In this document: in pieces, positions 23,019-31,239 of the stretch
How positions within the stretch are numbered: the first letter of the stretch is position 1
Layout of the letters: each line of letters starts with the position of its first letter
Assembly: GCA_001603275.1 (NCBI GenBank)
Contig: LUYM01000030.1
Span: 62,001-126,000 of the forward strand
DNA length: 64,000 nt
Source: Actinomycetales bacterium Actino_02
GTDB taxonomy: Bacteria > Actinomycetota > Actinomycetes > Propionibacteriales > Propionibacteriaceae
Direction of reading: 5' to 3'
Translations under genes and position numbers: made by a program
Notes under the pieces: generated by a model
What the model was told of the DNA's origin: nothing
What the model saw: the letters and a program-made list of their open reading frames with translations, nothing else
Database searches by the model: none

Positions 23019-24238
23019 GTGCCCTCCTCAGACTGGCTTTCGGCACCCAGTGGCCCATAGACCAGAGTGCCAAGGAAGCCGCCCACGAAGGTGTCGCCCA
23101 GCCCGATGGTGGTCGGACGAGGCACGTCCAGCACCCGTCCGGGCACACAGCGGACGGTCTGGCCCAGCCGAGCCCGGATCGCCGCGCAGAACTCCGCCCC
23201 GCCGGCATGGACGTCCAGCTGCCGCACCGCATTCAGGTCACTGACCGTGAAGTTGTCGCCGTAGCAATAGCGGGTGCTGGCCAGGTCGATGCCGCCGGCC
23301 AGCGCAGCCTCGAACTCGCCGGCCCGAGCCCCGCGGGCCAGCGACCAGTACTTGGTGTGGATCACCACGGTCGGCGCGATCGCGAAACGGTCGAACTCGT
23401 CCAAGGCGGCCAGCACGTCGTCCAGGTCGAGCAGGTTCACCCGCCGGCCCAGATAGGACTGCAGCTCGTCCTCGTTGAGGCTATGCACGTCGATGCGTCC
23501 GCGGAAGTCGCGGCTGACGATCTCCCGCATCGCGTTGTCGTGATAGCCGGCGTCCTCGTAGAACACCACTGCCTGCGCCGGGAGCCGGGTCATCGCCTGC
23601 TGCAGGAAGGCGATCCGGTCGGCCAACAACTCCTGATCGCGCATCACGTTGAAGCCGGACGGGAGGAACGCCCGCGCGCCGGCCAGGACCGTGGGGAGCT
23701 CCGGGCTGAGCACCAGATCCCGGTTCGGCGGATCGTTCACGTAGATGATCCGGTTCGGATGGACGGCCCGTACTTCCCCATCGAGCATCGCCACGCTCGC
23801 CCCGGCGGGGAACTGGACGATCACGTGCGGATCGAGGGAATCCCCCGATGCACTGCACAGGTAATCGATCCCCGCCGGGAGCAAGCGACGGACGTTGTCG
23901 TCGATGCTGACCAGGTGCACCAAGCTGGGCACGCCCAGCTTGGCGATCGCCAGGGCGGCCCGTACGCAGGTGCCACCCAGGGTGATCTGGTAGTCGAAGC
24001 GCTCCGCGAACTCGATCCCCAACTGCGACGAGGCGACGAACTTCTCGCCTCCGCTGTCGGCGTCCAGGAACGCCAGGATCGAGCAGACCAAGTCACGCTC
24101 GTCCCGGACCGGAGCGGTCACGTCGAGGTCGGCCCGGGTGATCCGATACTGCTGGGCCAGCGTGGCCAGTAGCTCGGCGTCCCAGGCGATCTCGAAATCG
24201 ACGGTTCCGCCCAGTCCGAGGACGAGTTCGTGGGTCAT
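23012..24238 (-). CDS. ADP-dependent phosphofructokinase/glucokinase-family sugar kinase
   Basis: 408 residues of the ADP_PFK_GK family, ribokinase-like enzymes that use ADP as phosphoryl donor and are best known from archaea and animals. Seen are GLGGTVDFEI at the N-terminus, TLGGTCVRAALAIAKLG, VVFYEDAGYHDNAMREI, HTKYWSLARG and the C-terminal anion-hole/catalytic-base motif GLGDTFVGG. Length is slightly under the archaeal enzymes (about 450). Operon position after a class II aldolase and before a mutarotase suggests phosphorylation of a ketose or ketose phosphate. ADP use is family knowledge, not shown here. ATG chosen with GGAGAT upstream. Confidence 0.85.
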   Translation of the reverse strand: MTHELVLGLGGTVDFEIAWDAELLATLAQQYRITRADLDVTAPVRDERDLVCSILAFLDADSGGEKFVASSQLGIEFAERFDYQITLGGTCVRAALAIAKLGVPSLVHLVSIDDNVRRLLPAGIDYLCSASGDSLDPHVIVQFPAGASVAMLDGEVRAVHPNRIIYVNDPPNRDLVLSPELPTVLAGARAFLPSGFNVMRDQELLADRIAFLQQAMTRLPAQAVVFYEDAGYHDNAMREIVSRDFRGRIDVHSLNEDELQSYLGRRVNLLDLDDVLAALDEFDRFAIAPTVVIHTKYWSLARGARAGEFEAALAGGIDLASTRYCYGDNFTVSDLNAVRQLDVHAGGAEFCAAIRARLGQTVRCVPGRVLDVPRPTTIGLGDTFVGGFLGTLVYGPLGAESQSEEGTC

Positions 24239-24258
24239 TGGGGAACTATCTCCAACTT

Positions 24259-25125
24259 TCAGCGGTACAGGCCGGCCTTGCCGTCCGCACCGAACAGACG
24301 GATCTTGTGCGCAGCCACCTCGTTCATGGCGTCGATGCAAGCCGGCTGGATCATCAGCGGCTCACGCAGCTTGGGATCATCACCGAGCACCTCGCGCATC
24401 TTGGCGTGGTAGGCCACCTTGATGTCGGAGGAGATGTTGATCTTGTTGATGCCGGTCTTCGCGGCGATGCCGATCTCGTCGTCGGGGTTGTTCGAACCGC
24501 CGTGCAGCACCAGCGGAATCGGCAGCACCGCCTTGATCTCCTTGAGCAGCTCGAGCTTGAGCTCGGGCTTCATGCCGGCCGGGTAGAGGCCATGGAAGGT
24601 GCCGATGGCGACCGCCAGGCTGTCCACGCCGGTCTGCTCGACGAACTTCACTGCGTCCTCGGGCTTGGTGTAGATGACCTCGGCCGCACCGGACTCACCG
24701 TAGGCGTCGTTGGCGCCGATGGTGCCGAGCTCGGCCTCCACCGAGAGCCCGACGGCATGCGCAGCGGCGACGACCTTCTTGGTGATGGCGACGTTCTCCT
24801 CGAACGGCTTGATCGAGGCGTCGATCATCACCGAGGTGTAGCCGTTCTGGATCGAGGTGAGCACCTGCTCGTAGGTGCCGCCGTGATCGAGGTGGACGGC
24901 CATCGGCACGGACGAGCGGTACGCGCGAGCCAGGATCGCCTTGATCATGTCCGGGCCGATGTGGTCGTACTCATCGGGGTGGATCGCCACGATCCACGGC
25001 GCCTGCAGCTCCTCGCAGAGGTCCGAGATCCCCTGGAACATCGCGTAATCGCTGATGTTGAACGCCGGCACAGCGAAGCCGTGCTCGTTGGCGACCTTCA
25101 GAACTCCGTCACCGCTGGTAAGCAT
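24259..25125 (-). CDS. Class II (zinc) ketose-bisphosphate aldolase
   Basis: 288 residues, FbaA/GatY/KbaY type. It cleaves a ketose 1,6-bisphosphate to dihydroxyacetone phosphate and an aldehyde phosphate. Zinc and substrate motifs are present: the N-terminal AVPAFNISDY, HLDHGG (zinc His), EAELGTIG, GTFHGLYP (second His) and PLVLHGGSN (third His). Fructose- versus tagatose-bisphosphate preference cannot be decided. It is followed after 20 bases by the ADP-dependent kinase. The Shine-Dalgarno AAGGAG sets the start. Confidence 0.92.
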   Translation of the reverse strand: MLTSGDGVLKVANEHGFAVPAFNISDYAMFQGISDLCEELQAPWIVAIHPDEYDHIGPDMIKAILARAYRSSVPMAVHLDHGGTYEQVLTSIQNGYTSVMIDASIKPFEENVAITKKVVAAAHAVGLSVEAELGTIGANDAYGESGAAEVIYTKPEDAVKFVEQTGVDSLAVAIGTFHGLYPAGMKPELKLELLKEIKAVLPIPLVLHGGSNNPDDEIGIAAKTGINKINISSDIKVAYHAKMREVLGDDPKLREPLMIQPACIDAMNEVAAHKIRLFGADGKAGLYR

Positions 25126-25163
25126 GCTATTTCTCCTTGTGTTTCTTTGTTTGGTAGGGAAGA

Positions 25164-26003
25164 TCAGTTCTTGACCGCACCGGCAGTCATGCCGCCGATG
25201 AAGTACCGCTGGAAGAAGAGGAAGAGCAGCATGATCGGGATCGAGCCGAGGATCGACATCGACATCATCTGATTCCACTCATAGGAGTGCTGGCCCATCA
25301 GCAGCTGGATGCCGATCGGCACCGTCCGCATCTCCGGGGTCTTGGTCAGGGTCAGCGCGAACAGGTACTCGTTCCAGGCGATCATGAAGGTGTAGATGCC
25401 GACCGAGACCAGGCCGGGGATGCTGATCGGAACCAGCACCCGCCACAGCGCCGTCCATGAGGATCCGCCGTCGACCTTGACCGCCTCGTCCAACTCACGC
25501 GGCAAGGTGTTGAAGTAGCCGGTGAGCATGATGATCGCGTAGGGCAGGGTGAACACCAGATAGGTCAGGATCAGCCCGGCGTAGCTGTTGTACAGGCCCA
25601 AGAAGACGATCAGGCCGAAGTAGGGGATCAGCAGCGTGATCGGCGGGACGGCCTGGACGCTGACGATGATCATGTTCAGGATCTTCTTGAACGGGAACTC
25701 GTAGCGGCTCAGCGCGAAGGCGGCCAGAATGCCGACCAGCAGGGTGAGCGCGGTCACCGAGAGCGAGACGAAGTAGCTGTTCAGGAAGAAGCGCACCTTG
25801 GTCGGATCGGTGAAGATCGCGGTGTAGGCGTCGAAGGTGAACGTGGTCGGGATCAGATGCGGCGGGAACTGGAAGATGTCGGTGTTCGGCTTGAACGAGC
25901 TCGACAGCATCCACAGCACCGGCGCTCCGGCGAAGACCGCACCGATCAGCAGTGCGATGACCAGGCCGGTACGGGCCAACATTCGAGTCTGGGCTTTGGT
26001 CAT
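25164..26003 (-). CDS. Carbohydrate ABC transporter permease, MalG type
   Basis: 279 residues, about six membrane helices. The inner-membrane permease of a sugar importer. The cytoplasmic EAA loop that contacts the ATPase reads LDEAVKVDGGSSW...VPISIPGL, and the tail FFQRYFIGGMTAGAVKN is typical of MalG-like subunits. It starts 2 bases after the stop of the other permease. No ATPase gene occurs in the locus, so a shared MsiK-type ATPase is the likely partner. Confidence 0.93.
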   Translation of the reverse strand: MTKAQTRMLARTGLVIALLIGAVFAGAPVLWMLSSSFKPNTDIFQFPPHLIPTTFTFDAYTAIFTDPTKVRFFLNSYFVSLSVTALTLLVGILAAFALSRYEFPFKKILNMIIVSVQAVPPITLLIPYFGLIVFLGLYNSYAGLILTYLVFTLPYAIIMLTGYFNTLPRELDEAVKVDGGSSWTALWRVLVPISIPGLVSVGIYTFMIAWNEYLFALTLTKTPEMRTVPIGIQLLMGQHSYEWNQMMSMSILGSIPIMLLFLFFQRYFIGGMTAGAVKN

Positions 26004-26005
26004 GA

Positions 26006-26959
26006 TCAGTCCCTCGCCTTCTGGGCGCGGACGTAGAAGAACGCGAGCACCATCGAGATGACCAGGACGATCACGGCCGCAGCCGACGCCGTCCCGAACT
26101 GGTACTTGGTGAAGGCCAGCTTGTAGGTGAACGTGCTCAACATCTCGGTGGTGCCGAGCGGGCCGCCGCCGGTGGTCATCCAGATCAACGCGAACTGCTG
26201 CGTCGTCCAGATGAAGTCCAGCAAGGCCATGCTGATGATGATCGGCTTGAGCTGCGGCAAGGTGATCCGGGTGAAACGCTGCCAGGCGCTGGCACCGTCC
26301 ACCTGCGCGGCTTCGTAGTACTCACCGGGGATCCCCTGCAGACCGGCCAGCAGGCTGGTCATGTAGAACGGGTAGCCGGACCAGATGTTGATGAAGGTGA
26401 CTGCGAAGAGGGCGGTGTCGGGAGAGCCCAGCCATTCGATCTGCGAGCCGGCCAGCTGCGACGCCGTCAACAGGTAGTTGATCACGCCGTTCGGCTCCAG
26501 CAGTAGCCGCCACAGCACGGCGATGATCGCCACGGTGAACAGCCAGGGCAGGACGTAGATGGTCCGGAAGATCGCCTTGACCCGGTGGCCGAGGAGCTCG
26601 CTGTTGAGCATCATGGCGAAGGCCAGGCCGAGGACCAGGTGAGCAACGACGCTCACTCCGGTGAAGAACAAGGTGTTGGTAGCGGCCGTCCAGAAGCTGT
26701 CGCTGGTCAGGATGTCGCTGTAGTGCTTGAACCCGACGAACTGCGGGTTCTTCTTCATGATCACGTTGTCCATCAGCGAGTAGCCGACGACCATCACGAT
26801 CGGGATGACCATCAAGACGGTCAGCAGAACAACGGTGGGGCTGAGGTACCCAAAGGGGACCAGGGCCTTGGCCAGCCCTTTCTTGCTTCCAGTCGCCTGA
26901 ACCCGGCTACCGCCCGGCCCAGTGCGCTTGGCTCGTGCCGGGAGCGTGGTGGTACTCAC
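26006..26959 (-). CDS. Carbohydrate ABC transporter permease, MalF type
   Basis: 317 residues with a cytoplasmic basic N-terminus and about six membrane helices. The EAA loop reads YEAAQVDGASAWQRFTRITL, followed by PQL. It pairs with the MalG-type permease encoded just downstream to form the translocation pore for the substrate delivered by the binding lipoprotein encoded upstream. Confidence 0.93.
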   Translation of the reverse strand: MSTTTLPARAKRTGPGGSRVQATGSKKGLAKALVPFGYLSPTVVLLTVLMVIPIVMVVGYSLMDNVIMKKNPQFVGFKHYSDILTSDSFWTAATNTLFFTGVSVVAHLVLGLAFAMMLNSELLGHRVKAIFRTIYVLPWLFTVAIIAVLWRLLLEPNGVINYLLTASQLAGSQIEWLGSPDTALFAVTFINIWSGYPFYMTSLLAGLQGIPGEYYEAAQVDGASAWQRFTRITLPQLKPIIISMALLDFIWTTQQFALIWMTTGGGPLGTTEMLSTFTYKLAFTKYQFGTASAAAVIVLVISMVLAFFYVRAQKARD

Positions 26960-27034
26960 CGCGCCTCCTTTCGATCATGGAGTGGGGGCCCCAGGTGAAC
27001 CTTGAGGCCCCCACTCTGGTACATCAGGTTGGGA

Positions 27035-28339
27035 TCAGCCGGCGAAAGCTGCGTCCCAGGCCTTCTGTGCGGCGGCCAGCGCATCATCTGCGGACTGCTT
27101 GCCAGCCAGGTACTTCTGGAACTGCTCATCGAAGGACCGCATCAGATCCTCGGCCACCGGCAGGCCGGTGAACTCGTTGGTCGGAGTCCCTGCCTGGTAG
27201 ATGTCGAAGGCCTGCTTGAAGATCGCGTCGGTGTTCACGAAGTCCGGGACGGCCTGGGCGTTGCCCGGGAAGGCGTGAGCCGAGTTGCACAAGGTGGCGT
27301 TGACGTCCTTGCCGAGCAGGAAGGCGACCAGCTTGAAGGCCTCGGCCTGGTGCTTGGAGTTGGCGGCCACGCCGATGCCCCAGGATGCGTACGGCATCCC
27401 GCGCTTGCCCGAGTAGCCATCGGCCGACGGGATTGCGGCGACCTGGAACTTCAGGTCCTTGTTCTGCTCGCGGATCAGGTTCACGTGAGCCAGGGAGTCG
27501 ATCATCATGCCGACCCGGCCGTTGGTGAACTCGTTGACCTTGTCCTGCTCCTTCATGGTGAAGCTGCCCTTGGCGATCGAGCCGGCGTCGTACATGCCCT
27601 TGATGAACTCCATGGCGGACTTCACATCAGCATTGCCGGTCAGGTACGGCTTGCCGTCCTTGAGCATCGAGCCACCGGACGACCAGACCCAGCTCATCAC
27701 GTCGTTCTGGATGCCGTTGGGGGCGCTGGAATCCAGCGGCAGGACCCAGCCGGCGGTGTTGTTGCCGAGCTTGGTCAGCGCCGCGGCGGCAGCGGTGAAC
27801 TCGGTGCGGTTGGTCGGGACGGCCGAGACGCCGGCCTTCTTCAGCAGATCGTCGTTGACGAACATCGGGTAGACGAAGTTCGCCACCGGGATCATCCAGG
27901 TGGAGCCGTCCAGCTGAACCTGAGCAGCCAGCTGGCTCTCATCGAAGCTGGCGGCCTTCATCAGCTCGGTCAGGTTGGCCAGAGACCCCTGCTTGACGAA
28001 GTCGTTGACCCAGGCTCCGTCCAGGCCGACCACGTCGGACATGGTGCCGGCTGCCGCACCCGCGACAACCTGCTCCTTGGTGGAGGCATACGGGCCGCTG
28101 ATCAGCTTGACCTTGATGCCCGGGTTTTCCTTCTCGAACTGATCCATCAGGCCGCGCAGGGCGTTGGCGGGCAGTTCCGGCTCCCACCACTGGGCGAATT
28201 CGAGGGTTACATCCTCAGCGGCGGCGCTGGCGCTACCTGCGGCTGAAGTCGGTGCGGTGGTGCTGCCACTTGCACATCCCGTCATTGCCAGGGTTGCTGC
28301 TGCCATCACAGCGATCCCTGCCAGGAACTTCTTACGCAT
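27035..28339 (-). CDS. Sugar ABC transporter substrate-binding lipoprotein
   Basis: 434 residues, family 1 extracellular solute-binding protein. A lipoprotein signal peptide (MRKKFLAGIAVMAAATLAMT) is followed by the lipobox Cys (MTGC, about residue 21) and a Ser/Thr/Ala linker. The body includes VTLEFAQWWEPELPANALRG and GMPYASWGIGVAANSKHQ (SBP family blocks). It captures an unknown sugar for the two permeases encoded downstream. AAGGGAG precedes the ATG. It is the first gene of the minus-strand sugar operon. Confidence 0.93.
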   Translation of the reverse strand: MRKKFLAGIAVMAAATLAMTGCASGSTTAPTSAAGSASAAAEDVTLEFAQWWEPELPANALRGLMDQFEKENPGIKVKLISGPYASTKEQVVAGAAAGTMSDVVGLDGAWVNDFVKQGSLANLTELMKAASFDESQLAAQVQLDGSTWMIPVANFVYPMFVNDDLLKKAGVSAVPTNRTEFTAAAAALTKLGNNTAGWVLPLDSSAPNGIQNDVMSWVWSSGGSMLKDGKPYLTGNADVKSAMEFIKGMYDAGSIAKGSFTMKEQDKVNEFTNGRVGMMIDSLAHVNLIREQNKDLKFQVAAIPSADGYSGKRGMPYASWGIGVAANSKHQAEAFKLVAFLLGKDVNATLCNSAHAFPGNAQAVPDFVNTDAIFKQAFDIYQAGTPTNEFTGLPVAEDLMRSFDEQFQKYLAGKQSADDALAAAQKAWDAAFAG

Positions 28340-28564
28340 CTCACTCCCTTGTTCGTGCGTGACGCGCCGGAGGAGCGGCGACTCCGCTCTGAGACTCACG
28401 ATCGCGCCGGCGATGCTCATCCTGCCGTCGATTTCCTCCGAGAGTCAAGGCATTTTTGCGGGTTCTTGCGGTTACAGATCGATAACTTCCGCGGACTCTT
28501 GCCACCACTGCGGGAATTGTGGCAGGATTTTCGCAGAAAGCCGCACCCCCAAGGGAGAGAGAGT
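28340..28564. promoter_or_regulatory. Divergent control region of the sugar locus
   Basis: This 225-base gap separates the sugar-binding lipoprotein gene from the DeoR gene. It holds an inverted repeat TGCCAC-N13-GTGGCA (28500-28524) and a tandem 10-bp repeat TTTTTGCGGG/TTCTTGCGGT (28453-28472). The T-rich stretches stand out in this GC-rich DNA. These are candidate DeoR operators; neither promoter can be placed firmly. The plus side ends in the Shine-Dalgarno AAGGGAGAGA. Confidence 0.5.
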
Positions 28565-29389
28565 ATGGCCAAGGAGAACCTCTACCCCGCCCGACGCCGC
28601 GCCGAAATGCTGGAGTTCCTGCGTGACCGTGGGCAGGCCTCCATTCACGAGCTGTCGACGCAGTTCGCCGTCTCGGAGGACACCGTCCGCCGTGATGTCG
28701 AGACGTTGGCGAACCAGGGCTCGGTCGAGCGGACGCACGGTGGAGTGACCATCTCCCGCGATGACCGCTTCAACGATGTGGTGCCCTTCGTGAAGCGGAT
28801 CGATGCACACTCTGCAGCCAAGGACGAGATCGCTCGAGTGGCGTCCACCTTCATCGAAGAGGGCCAGAGCCTGATCATCTACGGCGGCACCACCACGCTG
28901 GCACTGGCCAAGTATCTGGCCGCGCTGCGCGGGATCACCGTCGTCACCAACAACCTGGCCCTGCCCCAGGAGCTGTACTCCCGCGGGGTGCGTGAGATCT
29001 ACGTGCTGGGGGGCTCGTTCCGTCCGCGCTCCCAGGTGACCATCGGCCCGGTGGCTCTGTCCGACGGGGCCGGCAAGCCGCGCTCGATCCACGCCCGGTG
29101 GGCGATCATCGGCGTCGGCGGCGTCTCCGACGAGGGGACGGTGTGGACCAGCAGCCTGCCGGAGGCCGGGATGATGCGGGAGATGATGGACTGCGCCTCG
29201 CACACCCTGCTGCTGGCTGATGCCACCAAGTTCGGCAAGCGTGAGTTCGCCGAGGTCGCCGATCTGTCGGCCAACACCACCTTGATCACCGAGAAGCGGC
29301 CCAGCCAGGCGCTGCTCGACATGGCCGCCGAAGTCGGCGCCCGAGTGATCGTCACCAGCGAGTTCGAGGACGCCCAGTCCCGCGACTGA
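28565..29389 (+). CDS. DeoR-family transcriptional regulator
   Basis: 274 residues. The N-terminal winged helix-turn-helix contains SIHELSTQFAVSEDTVRRDV, and the C-terminal DeoR sensor domain has DEIARVASTFIEEGQSLII, GGTTTLALAKYL, VVTNNLALPQEL and LLLADATKFGKREF. DeoR proteins bind a sugar phosphate and usually repress sugar-use operons. It is divergent from the ABC importer operon and 26 bases before the cupin isomerase gene, so it likely controls the whole locus. Confidence 0.93.
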   Translation: MAKENLYPARRRAEMLEFLRDRGQASIHELSTQFAVSEDTVRRDVETLANQGSVERTHGGVTISRDDRFNDVVPFVKRIDAHSAAKDEIARVASTFIEEGQSLIIYGGTTTLALAKYLAALRGITVVTNNLALPQELYSRGVREIYVLGGSFRPRSQVTIGPVALSDGAGKPRSIHARWAIIGVGGVSDEGTVWTSSLPEAGMMREMMDCASHTLLLADATKFGKREFAEVADLSANTTLITEKRPSQALLDMAAEVGARVIVTSEFEDAQSRD

Positions 29390-29415
29390 GCCGACACATT
29401 CCGAATCGAGATCCG

Positions 29416-30636
29416 ATGTCCGCCGTCCCTACCTTCACTACCGCTGCCGCCGATCGGGCCCTTGATGCCGGGGACGGTGTCGTCCGGCTCGCGCCGACCT
29501 GGGTGCCCCGCGTCTTCTCCACTCCCGGACGACGCATTCGGCTGCACCCCGACGACTACTACGCCTTCGGCAAGGATCGCGGTGGCATCGACGAGCGCTG
29601 GTTGGCCTCACCGATCACGGCCGACAACGGCCCTGACACCGGCGAGTTCGAGGGGCTCAGCCTGGTCCGCGGCCCGGAAGGTGAGTTGATTCCGTTCGAC
29701 CAGTTCATCGCCCATCACGGTGCCCAGCTGATCGGCTCACGGATCTGGTCGGCGTGGGCCAAGTGGCCGGTGTTCGCCAAGTTCTTCGACAACGAGCAGG
29801 CGCTGCCGTTCCACGTCCATCACCGCGACGAGCAGGCCCGGGCCATCGGCAAGGTCTCCAAGCCGGAGGCCTACTACTACGCCCCGCAGCTGAACAATCA
29901 TCTGGCCGCCCATCCGGTCTCCTTCCTGGGCCTGCAGCCGGGCGTGACCCGAGACCAGCTCCGCGATCGGCTGATCGGCTTCAGCAAGGGCGGTGACAAC
30001 CGGATCACTGATCTGTCCTTCGGCTATCGCACCCAGCTGGGCACCGGCTGGGACGTCCCGGCCGGCGTTCTGCACGCCCCGGCCAGCGCCTGCACCTACG
30101 AGCCACAAGCGGCCTCGGACGTGCTGTGCATGTGCGAGTCGTGGAGCAACAACCGTGAGGTGCCCGACGAGTTGCTCTGGAAGGACGCCCCGGCCGACCG
30201 GGTCGGCGACTACGACTACATCCTCGATCTGCTCGACTGGGAGCTGAACACCGATCCGGACTTCACCAGCAGCCGACGGCTGATCCCGTTCCAGACCGCC
30301 GAGTCGGTGGCGGCGGCCGACCCGGGTTACGTCGAGAAGTGGATCGTCTACAAGTCGGCGATGTTCAGCGCCAAGGAGCTGACCGTGCGCCCGGGCGCGA
30401 GCGTGGTGATCACCGACACCGACGCCTACGGTGTGATCGTGATCCAGGGGCATGGACGCTTCGGCGTCCATCCGGCCGCGGCGCCGACGCTGATCCGTTT
30501 CGGCGAGCTGACCGAGGACGAGTTCTTCGTCTCCGAGCCGGCCGCGCGCAGTGGCGTCCGGGTGGTCAACGAGAGTTCGACGGAACCGTTGGTGCTGCTG
30601 AAGAACTTCGGGCCGGGAACCGCGCCCAGCTTCTGA
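29416..30636 (+). CDS. Phosphomannose-isomerase-like cupin (sugar isomerase)
   Basis: 406 residues resembling type I mannose-6-phosphate isomerases. Metal-ligand candidates are LPFHVHHRDEQAR (two His and an acid), the nearby KPEAYYY motif and VPAGVLHAPAS (His), matching the zinc-site pattern of that family. A second cupin-like domain follows in the last 100 residues. It probably interconverts an aldose and a ketose (or their phosphates) before the kinase and aldolase encoded across the divergent promoter. It could instead be a non-catalytic cupin. Co-transcription with deoR is likely. Confidence 0.78.
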   Translation: MSAVPTFTTAAADRALDAGDGVVRLAPTWVPRVFSTPGRRIRLHPDDYYAFGKDRGGIDERWLASPITADNGPDTGEFEGLSLVRGPEGELIPFDQFIAHHGAQLIGSRIWSAWAKWPVFAKFFDNEQALPFHVHHRDEQARAIGKVSKPEAYYYAPQLNNHLAAHPVSFLGLQPGVTRDQLRDRLIGFSKGGDNRITDLSFGYRTQLGTGWDVPAGVLHAPASACTYEPQAASDVLCMCESWSNNREVPDELLWKDAPADRVGDYDYILDLLDWELNTDPDFTSSRRLIPFQTAESVAAADPGYVEKWIVYKSAMFSAKELTVRPGASVVITDTDAYGVIVIQGHGRFGVHPAAAPTLIRFGELTEDEFFVSEPAARSGVRVVNESSTEPLVLLKNFGPGTAPSF

Positions 30637-30713
30637 TCAGGGTTTTCATCCTCTGGTGCCCGCAACGACCGAGGGCAGGACGGCGATCACGACCGACCAC
30701 AGAGCCAGCGTGC

Positions 30714-31127
30714 TCAACCGAGCCCGATGAAGCCCTCCGCCGGCCCACTGGACATCGGATCGCGCAGTATCAGCGACAGGGTCCTGGTGGAGGTCGGGCA
30801 GCTCAGCACGTCGACGTTGTCGTTGGTGAAGCCCTCCGGGTTCAGACGGCAGCCAATGCTCTGCGCCGAGCTCACCAGGGTGGCCAGATCGGCGTGCTTC
30901 CAGTAACCGCCGATCGCCCCACACTCACCGTCCCCCGTACTCAGCTCCACGGACAGTGCTGGGAGCTTGCCGCTCAGCTCGGTGAGTGAGGCCGCGAACT
31001 GCCCTGCGGCGACTTCGCCGCAGACCGGCTGCAGCACGTTGTAGTAGAGCGCCGAGTAGCTGGCACCCGCAACAGTCAGGGTGAGTGCGGCCAGAACCGC
31101 GAATGGCACCTGTGTCTGCTGCTTCAT
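30714..31127 (-). CDS. Membrane-anchored four-cysteine protein, paralogue 1
   Basis: 137 residues, function unknown. One N-terminal hydrophobic segment (about 8-30) is a signal anchor. The exported part has four Cys in PVCGEV, GECGAIGG, IGCR and LSCP contexts, probably two disulfides. It is clearly related to the protein at 38546: the same Cys spacing, shared ELxxxLPxLxV, and a W-xx-D-xL pattern. GGGGGG lies 7 bases before the chosen ATG; a longer frame upstream lacks support. It is followed by about 75 bases with no feature. Confidence 0.78.
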   Translation of the reverse strand: MKQQTQVPFAVLAALTLTVAGASYSALYYNVLQPVCGEVAAGQFAASLTELSGKLPALSVELSTGDGECGAIGGYWKHADLATLVSSAQSIGCRLNPEGFTNDNVDVLSCPTSTRTLSLILRDPMSSGPAEGFIGLG

Positions 31128-31239
31128 TGCCGGACCCCCCGCTCGCATGCAGCTTCGTCGAGCCAAGAGTCGCATCGGTGACGTCGCGATGACGAGACCA
31201 CCGGGATAGTTCGTACAGTTTTCCGCTGGCCGGCTTGGC

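Noticed and set aside
22593-30636. Sulfoquinovose degradation by a sulfo-glycolytic pathway
   Set aside because: No sulfoquinovosidase, sulfolactaldehyde dehydrogenase/reductase or sulfonate exporter is present, and the kinase family differs from the known ones as I recall them.
30637-30713. Small membrane peptide on the minus strand (STLALWSVVIAVLPSVVAG)
   Set aside because: It is the tail of a frame that overlaps the four-cysteine protein gene in another phase, with no start or ribosome site of its own.
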